Shown: positions 25,201-40,200, numbered from the stretch's first letter. The stretch: 64,000 nucleotides of DNA from Serripes groenlandicus (GCA_031761405.1 JASEVX010000011.1:37883048-37947047); one strand, 5' to 3'. Notes: generated by a model not told the origin, from the letters alone. Program-made: numbers and translations.

Positions 25201-28200
25201 CAATATCCGCGGGTCATTTACCTGATTTTGGCCGAAAGAAATGATCGATTTCTTGCAAGATTTATTCGTTATTCGTTCTGCCTATTATAATCAAAGTATT
25301 CTAAACGCTTTATAAACAAGTGATTTAAAGCGCTCAAATCATTTGATGAAATTTGTTTCTTTAGACGCGGACCTTGTCGAAAGCACCTATCCAAAATGCA
25401 AATCGTTGTCGAAGGAATAGATGGACTGAGAGAAAGAGAAAGAAAAGGCTTAGCAATGCATACTATCTTTATGAATAAGGACATGAACGAATATGTATGG
25501 ACTAGCGCTTAGAATTTCGTACTAGCCGATCCTTCATTCCACTCGCTTATGCTAGCGGGCGAGTGGATGTTTACATCTCTGCCGAGAGGGAAAAAAGGGT
25601 TACAATTTACAAAGGGTAATTGCGCGGTGCAGTGCTATATTGGCGTAGTGATATCTAAATAATTGTGTACACTTTAAATATGATATTTACACTTACAAGA
25701 CTTGTTATTTTCTATTATAAGCTTGAATAATCGGATTTTTTTTCGTTACTCTATGTTTGCTTTTGTGAGCATTCGTAAATTAGTCAAACCAAAAATTGCA
25801 CTTAATTGTTGGTGGTGAAGGGCATATACATCACGTGACTTCAAACTCACTATGACTATGGCAGCCTCTGCGCATGCGCAAGTCTACCAAAAAGAAGCAC
25901 CATCATACAGATCGAACCTTAACACAATTTAACTGTTGCCGTTTCACAAATTAAGATGAATATATCTATGTAATTGATATTTTTGCTTGTACGAGCGATT
26001 CATGGAGATAATTAACACCAGAGAGTACCGACAACACAGGGGTGTATTCTTGCCAACCGTCTGAGTATATGTTCTCAGAGATGCAAATTGAAAAAGTCAT
26101 GATTTGGAAAATGTGTCGCAATGCATCTCGGAGTAGTTGGGATTTAGATCTACACAGGAATCGGCCGTGGTCGAGTGGTTAGCGTCGGGGATTTAGATAT
26201 CCGCCGTGGTCGAGTGGTTAGCGTCGGGGATTTAGATATCCGCCGTGGTCGAGTGGTTAGCGTCGGGGATTTGAAACCGGGTGTGCCGGGTTCGATCCCC
26301 AGTCGTAGCACGACGGTCATGGTGGAGTACCCTTGAGCAAGGCACATTTTCTAGCCTAGTACTGGTTTGTTTACCCAAGGATCATGAATAAATAAACTGT
26401 CGCCGTGATATAACTGAAATAATGTTGAAAGCGGCGTAAAATTCAAATAAAACAAAGAAAACAAACATATCTACATAAAGAATGTTCGAACAATCTGTTG
26501 TAAGTAATGTTTGAAAAGTGGAGATCCTTATCATACTTAACGCATGCGCAGGATTATTTGGATCTATACTGTTCATAAAAAGGAACGTGTATCGTTTAAT
26601 TTGATATATTCTGTTCACCAAAAGGAACATGTATCGTTTATTTGGATCTATACTGTTCACAAAAAGTAACTTGTACCGTTTATTCGGATATATACTGTTC
26701 ACAAAATAGGAACGTGTATCGTTTATCGAGATATATATACTGTTTACATAAAGGAACGTGTACCGTTTAGTAGGAGCTATACTGTTCACAAAAAGGAACG
26801 TGTACCGTTTCATGAGGACGGAGTTATTATAATTGGTGCTTCGACATAACCGTACCAAGAGCATTTCATGGTATATTAATGACCTCTGTTGTGGCGATCC
26901 TTATTAGACTGCACGGAGACGAGAGCCGATCTGAATCTTCGCCTAACACAAAGTAACGCAGGCTGGATTTCGTTTGAAACAGTTTAAATAATGTAATGAC
27001 AACGAAATAATCAGCGTTAAACTAACACGTACATGCACCCAAACAGAGAAAGAGAAAGAAGCAAAAATGACTTTATTACAGAGCAAAATATTTACTGTAG
27101 AAAAATGCTTTTTAATAGTGATTAACCCTTTCCCTCATATAGACGCTTTCTGACGCCTCTGCAGCAGACGGCTTTTTGAAAACATAGTGACAAAAGAAGA
27201 AATTGCTCAAAACGAGCAATTTCTCCTTTTGCCACAATGTTTTCTACTTTTAGTCATAGGTTATCCATTCAATTATAGAGATTTTCTATTTTTTGAGAAA
27301 ATATGTTCAAAGTCGTCTGCTGCAGAATTGTCGTATGAGGGAAAGGGTTAAGAAAAGTCACCATTGTGGTGTCGTTAAAATGTGCATGTATTTCCAAAGA
27401 CCTAATGTGTTATTATTATTAGGTCTTTGGTATTTCTTATTCATCATGTTCAAACTTTAAAAACACATAATCAATACTGAAATCAGTTCAATACAAATTC
27501 TGAGAATTAAATAAGGACCAGACTTTTAACAATGTATTTTATTTCTCTCTGTCGTGTGGATCTGGCGTCTGTATGATTAGGAATATTAACCCTTTCCCAT
27601 ATCCAACAAATCTGAAGCAGACGACCTTGAACACATTTAAGCGGGAAGACGAAAACGCTATATATAGGACAATTTAATTACTGAATAGGGTTGAAAACAT
27701 TGTGGCAAAATGAAAAATTGCCTTTAATGAGTAGGTTTTCAAGTACTTTCGCCGCATTGTTTCCAAAGTCGTCTGCTGTAGAGGCGTCTGTATGTTGGAA
27801 AGGGGTTAACCTTTTTATTTAAATCCATTTCCATAAGGGATACTAGACGTTTTCTTTCCTTATGTAAGCTGCTTTCGATTAGCGCCTTAGTTATCCTGGT
27901 TTCACGACTTCCGCGCTCTGTCATTCGAGAAATGAGAGTACCGACTCAACTTAACCCTTAACTTAACATTGTCTGTCCGGGTTAGCCTGCGCGGCATGCT
28001 CAGGCTGATCCGTATCGATTCTTTACGCAGAGTCAACAATGTTGGTTATCTCGCGGGACGGCTCACATAATAATCTTATACAGACGCTTCAAAATGTGGG
28101 TGTATGTGGGTAGGGTCTTTTAAAAAGAACAGCATGATTAAAACAAGATCACGGCGAATGTATGTGGGTAGAGGTTCTAAAAAGAACAGCGAGATTAAAA

Positions 28201-31200
28201 CAAGATCACGGCGGCTGTATTTGGGTAGAGATTCCGAAAAGAACAGCGAGATTGAACATTGAACAAGATCACGGCGGCTGTATGTGGGTAGAGGTTCTGA
28301 AAAGAACAGCGATATTAAAATAAGATCACAGCTACTGTATGTGGGTAGAGGTTCTAACAAGAACAGCGAGATTAAAAACAAGATCACGGCGGCTCTAGAG
28401 TCGTGCTGGATCCAAAACGTGAACCGGGAAATAGAGATTCAAAACAGAAATATAAATTACAAAGATAAATAAAGCTGAATATTAAAGCGCTATGGGAATA
28501 CCTAAAAAACGGCGCAATGTCTGTTTCTTTATTTTATGATTTAGCGAAGATGTTTATTTACGACGTACATCTGTAACGTTATCAGGCCTGGTGTGTGTTA
28601 TATAACTGATATAACCACCAAGTACTACAAGTAGTCGTGAATGAACTTTAGCTAATAAAGGAAGCCATACTTTGGCTGGCATATTCTCTATTACTAGCCT
28701 ATACCGTAAGATATCTGAACGCACCCCTGTTACCGCGGGCCGCGACTTTGTTGTCTGTGTTTTATTGACTCTCTGGTTTTGTTTCATGTAAGGTTATATT
28801 GACATAAAACAAGTGGGGCTACACTTTCAGTTTTTTGGTCAAGTGCTGTTTTGATTAATTGGGCATTGAGTCTGTTTACAGATACTTCAGATGGTGGCCA
28901 GTTCACATTAGTATCTGTTTCCCGGCTTACTCATAGCAGATCTCCACCCAACATGTGCAGCCTCAGGATACCCTATATTGTTCGTACAGGTAACAGGGCA
29001 CAAACCTCGCTTATCGTGAATCATTAAGTGTACATGTTCCACCGTACACAGCTACAACAAAGTGTATATTACCACCGTACACGTCTACATCATAGTGTGT
29101 ATTACCACCGTACACAGCTACAATAAAGTGTGTATTACCAATGTACACAACTACATCATAGTGTGTGTATCCACTGTTCACAGCTACATCATAGTGTGTA
29201 TTACCAATGTACACTGCTACAACATAGAATGTATTACCAATGTACACAGCTACAACATAGTGTGTATTACCAATGTAAACAGCTACATCATAGTGTGTAT
29301 TACTAATGTACACAGCTACATCATAGTGTGCTTTACCAATGTACACAGCTACATCATAGTGCATATTATCACCGTACACAGCTACATCAGAGTGTGTGTT
29401 TCTACAGTACACAGCTACATCATAGTGTGTGTTACCAATGTACACAGCTACATCATAATGTGTGCTTTACTAATGTACACAGCTACATCATAGTGCATAT
29501 TATCACCGTACACAGCTACATCCTAGTGTGTGTTTCTACTGTACACAGCTACATCATAGTGTGTGTTACCACTGTACACAGCTACATGATAGTGTGTATT
29601 ACCACCGTATACAGCTCCACCACAGTGTGTATTACCAATGCACACTGCTACAACTTAGTGTGTATTACCAATATACACAGCTACATCATAGTGTGTGTAT
29701 CCACTGTTCACAGCTACAACATAGTGTGTATTACCAATGTACACAGCTACATCATAGTGTGTATTACCAATGTACACAGCTACAACATAGTGTGAATTAC
29801 CAATGTACACTGCTACAACATAGTGTTTATTACTAATGTACACAGCAAAATCGTATTACCAATGTACACAGCTACATCATAGTGTATATTACCAATGTAC
29901 ACAGCTACATCATAGTTTGCTTTACCAATGTACACAGCTACATCATAGTGCATATTATCACCGTACACAGCTACATCCTAGTGTGTGTTTCTACTGTACA
30001 CAGCTACATCATAGTGTGTGTGACCACCTTACACAGCTACATCATAGTGTTTATTACCACCGTACACAGCTACAGCATAGTGTGTATTACTATCGTACAT
30101 ATCTACAACATAGTGTGTATTACACACGTACACAGCTACATCATAGTGTGTATTACCACTGTTCACAGCTACATCATAGTGTGTATTACCACCGTACACA
30201 GCTACAACAAAGTGTGTATTACCACCGTAAACAGCTACATCATAGTGTGTATTGCCAATGTACATAGCTACATCATAGTGTTTGTTGACAATGTACACAG
30301 CTACATCATAGTGTGTATTACCAATGTACACAGCTACATTATAGTGTCTGTTACCACTGTACACAGCTACATCATAGTGTGTATTACCACTGTACACGGC
30401 TAATTTATAGCGTGTGTTACCACCGTGCACAGCTACATCATGGTGTGTATTACCACCGTACACAGCTACATCATAGTGTGTATTGCCAATGTACACAGCT
30501 ACATCATAGTGTTTGTTGCCAATGTACACAGCTACACCATAGTGTGTATTACCAATGTACACAGCTTCATCATAGTGCATATTATCACCGTACACAGCTA
30601 CATCATAGTGTGTGTTTCTACTGTACACAGCTACAACATAGTGTGTGTGACCACATTACACAGCTACATCATAGTGTTTATTACCACCGTACACAGCTAC
30701 AGCATAGTGTGTATTACTATCGTACATATCTACAACATAGTGTGTATTACACACGTACACAGCTACATCATAGTGTGTATTACCACTGTTCACAGCTACA
30801 TCATAGTGTGTATTACCACCGTACACAGCTACAACAAAGTGTGTATTACCAATGTACACAGCTACATCATAGTGTGCGTATCCACTGTTCACAGCTACAT
30901 CATAGTGTGTATTACCAATGTACACTGCTACAGCATAGAATGTATTACCAATGTACACAGCTACAACATAGTGTGTATTACCCATGTAAACAGCTACATC
31001 ATAGTGTGTATTACTAATGTACACAGCTACATCATAGTGTGCTTTACCAATGTACACAGCTACATCATAGTGCATATTATCACCGTACACAGCTACATCA
31101 TAGTGTGTGTTTCTACTGTACACAGCTACATCATGGTGTGTGTTACCAATGTACACAGCTACATCATAATGTGTGCTTTACTAATGTACACAGCTACATC

Positions 31201-34200
31201 ATAGTGCATATTATCACCGTACACAGCTACATCCTAGTGTGTGTTTCTACTGTACACAGCTACATCATAGTGTGTGTTACCACTGTACACAGCTACATGA
31301 TAGTGTGTATTACCACCGTATACAGCTCCACCACAGTGTGTATTACCAATGCACACTGCTACAACTTAGTGTGTATTACCAATGTACATAGCTACATCAT
31401 AGTGTGTGTATCCACTGTTCACAGCTACAACATAGTGTGTATTACCAATGTACACAGCTACATCATAGTGTGTATTACCAATGTACACAGCGTCAACATA
31501 GTGTGAATTACCAATGTACACTGCTACAACATAGTGTGTATTACTAATGTACACAGCAAAATCGTAGTGTGTATTACCAATGTACACAGCTACATCATAG
31601 TGTATATTACCAATGTACACAGCTACATCATAGTTTGCTTTACCAATGTACACAGCTACATCATAGTGCATATTATCACCGTACACAGCTACATCCTTGT
31701 GTGTGTTTCTACTGTACACAGCTACATCATAGTGTATGTGACCACCTTACACAGCTACATCAAAGTGTTTATTACCACCGTACATAGCTACATCATAGTG
31801 TGTATTACCATCGTACATAGCTACATCATAGTGTGTATTACACACGTACACAGCTACATCATAGTGTGTATTACCACTGTTCACAGCTACATCATAGTGT
31901 GTATTACAACTGTACACAGCTACATCATAGTGTGTATTACCACCGTACACAGCTACATCATAGTGTGTATTACCACCGTAAACAGCTACATCATAGTGTG
32001 TATTGCCAATGTACACAGCTACATCATAGTGTTTGTTGACAATGTACACAGCTACATCATAGTGTGTATTACCACTGTTCACAACTACATCATGGTGTGT
32101 ATTACCACCGTACACAGCAACATCATAGTGTGTATTGCCACCGTACACAGCAACATCATAGTGTGTATTGCCAATGTACACAGCTACATCATAGTGTTTG
32201 TTGCCAATGTACACAGCTACATCATAGTGTGTATTACCAATGTACACAGCTACATTATAGTGTATGTTACCACTGTACACAGCTACATCATAGTGTGTAT
32301 TACCACTGTACACGGCTAATTTATAGCGTGTGTTACCACCGTACACAGCTAGATCATAGTGCGTATTACCAATGTACACATCTACATTATAGTGTGTGTT
32401 ACCACCTAACACAGCTAGATCATAGTGCGTATTACAACCGTACACAGCTACATCATAGTGTGTGTTACCACCTAACACAGCTACATCACAGTGTGCATTA
32501 CCACCTAACACAGCTACATCATAGTTAGTTTTACCATTGTACAAAGTAACATCATAGTGTGTATATTACTGTACGCAGCTACATCATATGTTGTATACTA
32601 CTGTACACAAATACATCATACTGTGTTTTACCACCGTATACTGCTACATCATAGTGTTTGTTACCTCTTTGCACAGCTACATCATAGTGTGTTTTACTAC
32701 TGTAAACAGCTACATCATAGTGCGTATTACCACCGTACACAGCTACATCATGGTGTGTTTATTACTGTACACAGCTACATCATAGTGTGTATTACCATTG
32801 TACACAGATACATCATAGTGTATGTTACTACTTTGCACAGCTATATCATATTGTGCTTTACTACTGTACACAGCTACATTATAGTGTGTGTTACTACTGT
32901 ACACAGCTACATCATAGTGTGTGTTACCTTTGTACACATCTACATTAAAGTGTGTATATTACTGTACACAGCTACATTAAAGTGTGTATTTCACCGTACA
33001 CAGCTATATCATAGTGTGTGTTACCCCCGTAAACAGCTACATCATAGTGTGTGTTACAACTGTATACAGCTACATCATATTGTGTTATCTTTGTACACAG
33101 CTATGTTATAGGGTATATAGTACTGTACACAGCTACATAATAGTATGTATTACCATCGTACACAGCTATATCATAGTGTGTGTTACCACCGTACACAGCT
33201 ACATCATAGTGTGTTAATACTGTATATACCTACAACATAGTGTGTATTATCACTGTACACAACTACATCATAGTGTGTGTTACTACAGTACACAGCTACA
33301 TCATATAGTGATAACACTGTACACAGCAACATCATAGGGTGTATTATTACTGTACAACGCTACATCATAGTGTGTAGTACCACCGTACACAGCTACATCA
33401 CAGTGCGTATTATTATTGTACAACGCTACATCATAGTGTGTAGTACCACCGTACACAGCTACATCATAGTGTGTATTACCAATGTACACAGCTACATCAT
33501 AGTGTGTGTTACCACCGTACACAGCTACATCATAGTGTGTTTTATCACCGTACACAGCTACATCATAGGGTGTATTACCACCGTACACAACTACATCATA
33601 GTGTGTATTACCAATGTACACAACTACATCATAGTGTGTATTACCAATGTACACAACTACAATATAGTGTATATTACCACCGTACACAACTACATTATAG
33701 TGTGTGTTACCACCGTACACAAATACATTATAGTGTGTGTTACCACCGTACACAACTACATTATAGTGTGTGTTACCACCGTACACAACTACATCATAGT
33801 GTGTGTTACCACCGTACACAACTACATTATAGTGTGTGTTACCACCTAACACAGCTACATCACAATGTGTATTACCACCGTACACAACTACATTATAGTA
33901 TGTGTTACCACCGTACACAACTACATCATAGTGCGTATTACCACCGTACACAACTATAGTATAGTCTGTGTTACCACTGTACACAACTACATTATAGTGT
34001 GTATTTCCACCGTACACAACTACAGTATAGTATGTTACCACCGTACATAACTACATTATAGTGTGTATTACCACAGTACACAACTACACCGTACACAACT
34101 ACATTATAGTCTGTGTTACCACCGTACATAACTACATTAAAGCGTCTATTACCACCGTACACAACTACATTATAGTGTGTGTTACCACCTAACACAGCTA

Positions 34201-37200
34201 CATCACAATGTGTATTACCACCGTACACAACTACATTATAGTATGTGTTACCACCGTACACAACTACATCATAGTGCGTATTACCACCGTACACAACTAT
34301 AGTATAGTCTGTGTTACCACCGTACACAACTACATTATAGTGTGTATTTCCACCGTACACAACTACAGTATAGTCTGTTACCACCGTACATAACTACATT
34401 ATAGTGTGTATTACCACAGTACACAACTACACCGTACACAACTACATTATAGTCTGTGTTACCACCGTACATAACTACATTAAAGCGTGTATTACCACCG
34501 TACACAACTACATTATAGTAGTGTTTGTTACCACCGTACACAACTACATTATAGTGTGTATTACCACCTAACACAGCTACATTATAGTGTGTGTTATCAC
34601 CGTACACAACTACATTATAGTGTGTGTTACCACCGTACACAACTACATTATAGTGTGTGTTACCACCGTACACAACTACATCATAGTGTGTGTTACCACC
34701 GTACACAACTACATTATAGTGTGTGTTACCACCTAACACAGCTACATCACAATGTGTATTACCACCGTACACAACTACATTATAGTATGTGTTACCACCG
34801 TACACAACTACATCATAGTGCGTATTACCACCGTACACAACTATAGTATAGTCTGTGTTACCACCGTACACAACTACATTATAGTGTGTATTTCCACCGT
34901 ACACAACTACAGTATAGTCTGTTACCACCGTACATAACTACATTATAGTGTGTATTACCACAGTACACAACTACACCGTACACAACTACATTATAGTCTG
35001 TGTTACCACCGTACATAACTACATTAAAGCGTGTATTACCACCGTACACAACTACATTATAGTGTGTGTTACCACCTAACACAGCTACATCACAATGTGT
35101 ATTACCACCGTACACAACTACATTATAGTATGTGTTACCACCGTACACAACTACATCATAGTGCGTATTACCACCGTACACAACTATAGTATAGTCTGTG
35201 TTACCACCGTACACAACTACATTATAGTGTGTATTTCCACCGTACACAACTACAGTATAGTCTGTTACCACCGTACATAACTACATTATAGTGTGTATTA
35301 CCACAGTACACAACTACACCGTACACAACTACATTATAGTCTGTGTTACCACCGTACATAACTACATTAAAGCGTGTATTACCACCGTACACAACTACAT
35401 TATAGTAGTGTTTGTTACCACCGTACACAACTACATTATAGTGTGTATTACCACCTAACACAGCTACATTATAGTGTGTGTTATCACCGTACACAACTAC
35501 ATTATAGTGTGTGTTACCACCGTACACAACTACATTATAGTGTGTGTTACCACCGTACACAACTACATTATAGTATGTGTTACCACCGTACACAGCTACA
35601 TCGTTTTCTAATATAGACGACATTTGACACCTTTGTAGCAGATCCCTTTGAACAATTTGAACAAAAATGAGAAAGCTATCAAATTGAAAATTATACCATT
35701 TTCTATTGACGGTTACATATCTGAATCACAATTATAAACTTTGCAATTTCACATGCGATCCCTTGAGGTCTTTAGATAATAAGATTATTGAATATCATAT
35801 CTAGATAAAATAGAGTGCATTACAGTTTATTTACTATGAACTATATTTGTGATGGAGAGTTTTGAGCGCATGCCACTGAAAACGGGAGATCAGAGTTTAA
35901 AAAAATAATCAAGAAGAAATTTGAGAAATTTATGTTTTCTTCAGTCTTGCTATTAAAAAAGTCAACCAAGATCCCAAGAGCGGTTGGACATAAATGAAAC
36001 CCATAAGGATATGTTGAGTGAAAATGGGCATTTTAATTGTAAATTCCAGAAAGAAAAGGGGTTAAGAAGACATTTGAGAAGTTTCTTGATTTCACACAGA
36101 AATCATCAGCTTCAAACAATCGTTTGTATCAGGGAAACATTTATCGTTGTATATTTGAGAGATGCTCTGCGAAACCAAACCATAATAAATTTGCGACCAG
36201 TGTAGATCCAGATCAGACAGCGCATCGGTTCCGCCTGATCTGGCTCTATTCGACAATTAGTTTTTAAGAAGCTTTTTGAAGCAATATCCATTTGGAACCT
36301 AAATATGGATGCGTAGTCAGATCTTTTTCAATTGGTGTTGTAATTCATATATCCGATATGCAAATTAGATGCAGAAATTTAGCCAATCAAAACTTTCGAT
36401 ATTTTCTGTCCTTTACACTCAATTGCCGAGCGCGGTTTCTACATAATACTCAAAAGACATGTGATGCATAAGAACCGGGTAGTTTGCAATGATAGAGCGT
36501 TTGTTTGCTTGTCATGCATGCCGATGGATAAAACACGATCTCGGATCTATGAATTACAGAAAGGCTGTGTTTCCCGGAACATCACTCACTTAAATATTGC
36601 TTACCGTTTCCGATAGTCGCAGTAGATGCTGGTAAATGATTTCTGTGTCCTTTTCAATGGTAACATAAAAATCCGAACCTTAAACATAAAGAAACACAAG
36701 AGTCTGCTTTGTTCGATACATTGTGTTGAGTGATGCAGACGAGCGGTGTAGCTTCGTATAGTTAGCGCAGATTGCGGCCGTTATGTTTGTCGAAATAAAT
36801 AGTTGACTTATATAAATGAAAGATAATATCGAGGGCTTGGCGTGAAACGGTTGTAACTAAAAACTTTTTTTGAAAACGGGTTTAGGGGCAATTTTGACCC
36901 CTTTTTAAACAATGCAAATTTAGGTGCCATTGCTCAGAACGAGCAATGGCACCTAAATAATTTCCATTGTTACCAAGAAAAATGATTTTACGCTTATAAA
37001 GACTTAATGGCGAGGTGATTAACCTTGGTAAAAAAATACCAATTTTAGTTACAACCGTTTTACGCCAAGCCCTCGATATGTAAGAAGTTTAGGACTCTTG
37101 TCATCACAGATCCCGGTAAGACTACGACATTTACTCGAAAACACACAATTCACAATCAGTGTATTTGGGGAGAGGGGTTCCCAGTGAACCGTGTCATCAA

Positions 37201-40200
37201 CCTGGCATACGTACTATTTACAGCCAACTTTCTATATTAGTCCTTCAAATACAACGGCATTGGTCCGTCCGTATGAACCAAGCATTATAAATAGCCAGCT
37301 TATCATAATCTAAGATTCACAAAGTTGACTAAACCGAATGAATTGAAATTATGAATACTCTTCTAGAAATAGAATGAAACCTTTATATTGAATATTGAAC
37401 CAGAATAGAAACACGTGGAAGGGAACCAGAAATTATCCACGATTCCTTGTCCGTTACCCGTTATTTTGAAGCACGGAGGTACGTACCACCATTACCTTCA
37501 TGGGCAGGATCGTACCAGGAAGGATAACATTGTTCTAACCTTTTGCACAAGTCAACATAAAACATATGCAGCAATCTGAGTGTATGCTGTTATGATCCAA
37601 TTAAAACATTGTGGCAAAAGGAGAAATGTCTCATTACAAGCATATTCATAATTATCAACATTTTTAAAAAATAAGATGGGTTTCTGCAGATGGCTCAAAA
37701 TGCGTAAACATGTTGGCAATCATTATTATTTGATAAAGGTAATAGTAAATTATTTACCTGCTTTAGAATCACCGTTGTCTTGTAACAGTGTCATATATGA
37801 CAATTGTGACGTCACACCGTCGTAATAGAATGCCATATAACCACCGTTGCCATTTTTGGTTGTCGGGGACAACACAGCTTCGAATAGAGCTGCAAGAAAA
37901 CAAAAAATAAATGCCGACATTATCGGCATCATAATGTCTTGATTGATCACAAACGGCATGGGGTTACATCGTCTTATCAAAATACTACGCTATATTGACA
38001 CAGTAAACATTCTTTAAGATCGGAGACAGCACGTTTTTAAACAGTAATGCAAGTAACACAATCTATTGCGATATAAATGGCATTATATTGTTTTTATGTT
38101 ATGAAATAAATCGAACATTTTACTTAATATAACCGAATAAGTACGCGTACATGTAATTACAGGTTTAACAATTCCTTAAAGAAGCAGAGGACACAGCTTC
38201 AACACAATGAATAATTGGTACATTAAAATCGGTTTATGACAAATGATATTTGGAATAATTGGTCCATGAATATCGGTTTATGTAAGTAATAAGTAAGTAA
38301 GTAAATATTTTATTAAAGTGACATGTGTATGTAAACCAACAAAACAATGGTACAAACAGTAATACATAACACTCGGCATCATGGGCCTATAAGTCACTTT
38401 CAAAAGCAAAATAGTTAAGTAAAAATAAAAAAATAATAATAATACCATAAAATGGAAAAACGTGTTGTTTTGGTATGATAACTGATATTTGGAATAATTG
38501 GTCCATGAATATCGGTTTATGACAAATGGTATTTGGAATAATAGGTCCATGCATATCGGTTTATTACAAGTTTATAACAAATGGTATTTTGGTCCATGAA
38601 TATATGTTTATGATAAATGGTATTTGGAATAATTTGTCCATGAATATCGGTTCATGATAAATGTTTTTTTGAAAAATTGGTCCACAAATATCGGATTATG
38701 ACAAATGGTATTTGGAAAAATTGGTCGATGAATATCGGTTTATGACAAATAGTATTTGGAATAATTTGTCGATGAATATCGGTTTATGACAAATGTTTTA
38801 AGAATAAATGGTCCATGAATATCGGTTTATGACAAATGGTATTAAGAATAAATGGTCCATGAAAATCGGTTTATGACAAATGGAATTTGAAATAAATGGT
38901 TCTTGAAAATCGGTTTATGACAAATGGTATGAGGAATAAATGTCCCATGAATAGTGCTTTATGATATTGCAAAATGTTGCATGTATGATTCAGAGTTCGG
39001 TTTTACCAAAACACATCTTTCTTAGCTAGGGATCACTCATGATTACAGTCACATGATTACAGATTAATATTGTCCACTTTGCTGCCCTGTTTTGTCGTAT
39101 CATTTCAACTCTTCAAATCATTCCTTTGATTTGCTGTAAACATTGACACTCTTAAAATCACCATTGTCGTATTAACTTTAATACGTTGATGTTATAGTTG
39201 TTGTATTTGAGAGTGCGTGCGTGAGTCTATGCGAGCGTATATGATATATCTTCATTATTTTCCTTCTTTGTTATTAATCACAACTTTGTATTCGCATGCT
39301 CACACCTGATAATATCATTTGTATGACGATTAGCTTTATATGCTATGCTAAAGTATAATAACATATTCTGTATTCTGTATTCCGTAAAGTAAACTGATAC
39401 ATTTAGCGAATTAGTTTCAAACAGTCATAATTATGACGATATACGTTTAAATGATTAGAATATAGCGCAGTTTCGATCGATATTGAATCGTGTTTCATTG
39501 ACTCTTTGTGGTATATTTAACCTTAAAATGATCCAGATTTGTGTTGGTTAAAATGTGTGATGTGCTGTATCCCCAACATATTCAGCTAAATTCGTATGAA
39601 AATTGTTACCTATTCAATTTGAACATTCTGCTTTTTGCGATTTACCTAGTAATTTAATATGTTATATCTTAGTTATGTTTTAATAAGGATCAACGACCTA
39701 CCGATCTTATTTAAAAATAAAAACCATTAACCTAACCCTTACTCGACGTTGTATTTAATTGAATGCTTATATATATCATCAAACACATAAAAAGAGGCCA
39801 CACCTTGTGTTGTTATTGGATCTAATGTCAACCTTCCCGATATTTCTCCATCTTTATGTGTTGCTGTTGTAATAGAACACCAGATATCCCCCTGTGATAT
39901 CAGCGAGATGGTTCTAGACGGTACATCCGTCACTTCGCCTTCTATCTGCAATATGGAATAGAATTGAGTTTTGTGGAAGGTATGAACGCTGTGTGACCGG
40001 TCATGGTCAGAGTATATCAATCTTTCAACTTGAACCGACACATTTCGAGGGCTTGGCGTGAAACGGTTGTAACTAAAAACCTATTTTGAAAACCTTGGTT
40101 TAGGGGCAATTTTGACCCTTTTGTAAACAATGGAAATTTAGGTGCCATTGCTCAGAACGAGCAATGGCACCTAAATTTCCATTGTTTACAAAGAAAAATG

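Larger units (their letters stand above)
22527..26590. repeat. 1.37-kb duplicated segment, copy 2, interrupted
   Basis: Segment A' (22527-23085) and segment B' (about 25912-26590) are separated by 2.8 kb of other sequence. B' is further split by a SINE-2 insertion at about 26153-26465. Junctions: 'gaaactttctaccaa' at the end of A', 'cagatcgaaccttaac' at the start of B'. Confidence 0.8.
21202..36604 (-). other. chordin intron between CHRD2 middle and end exons
   Basis: 15.4 kb. It holds the 1.37-kb duplication, MITEs, SINE-2, 46-bp and 57-bp repeats and the 6.6-kb 33-bp minisatellite. Stretches 23201-24708, 24936-25911, 26820-27121, 27352-27585, 28400-29040 and 35740-36190 show no element I can name. 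A short chordin exon of phase 0-0 could be hidden here. Confidence 0.65.
36679..37757 (-). other. chordin intron within CHRD2
   Basis: Contains the CG-type MITE and a piggyBac-like fragment (37588-37718). 37080-37587 shows nothing I recognise. Confidence 0.7.
37890..39803 (-). other. chordin intron between CHRD1 and CHRD2
   Basis: Holds the 44-bp array with its LINE-end insertion. 37890-38222 and 38961-39803 are AT-rich with nothing I recognise. Confidence 0.7.

Noticed and set aside
26164..26300. A genuine tRNA gene cluster
   Set aside because: A and B boxes are present but no cloverleaf or acceptor stem forms, and the body and tail are those of a SINE.
28554..28787. Minus-strand frame of 77 codons (L-R-Y-R-L-V-I-E-N-M) in the right intron and strand for a chordin exon
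   Set aside because: The peptide recalls a CHRD strand, but the possible acceptors lack a pyrimidine tract, the length is too great for the missing loop, and the exons on both sides already join in phase.
29062..34928. Long open frames (up to 265 codons) across the 33-bp repeat as genes
   Set aside because: They occur in several frames of both strands and only mirror the repeat period.
35984..36205. Plus-strand 73-codon frame after the minisatellite
   Set aside because: Basic low-information peptide that runs into a dispersed repeat at its end; no family resemblance.
39735..39803. Downstream GTAAGG donor for the CHRD1 end exon
   Set aside because: Using it breaks the phase with the CHRD2 exon and adds residues that do not fit CHRD; the CAAG|GTGTGG donor restores both.
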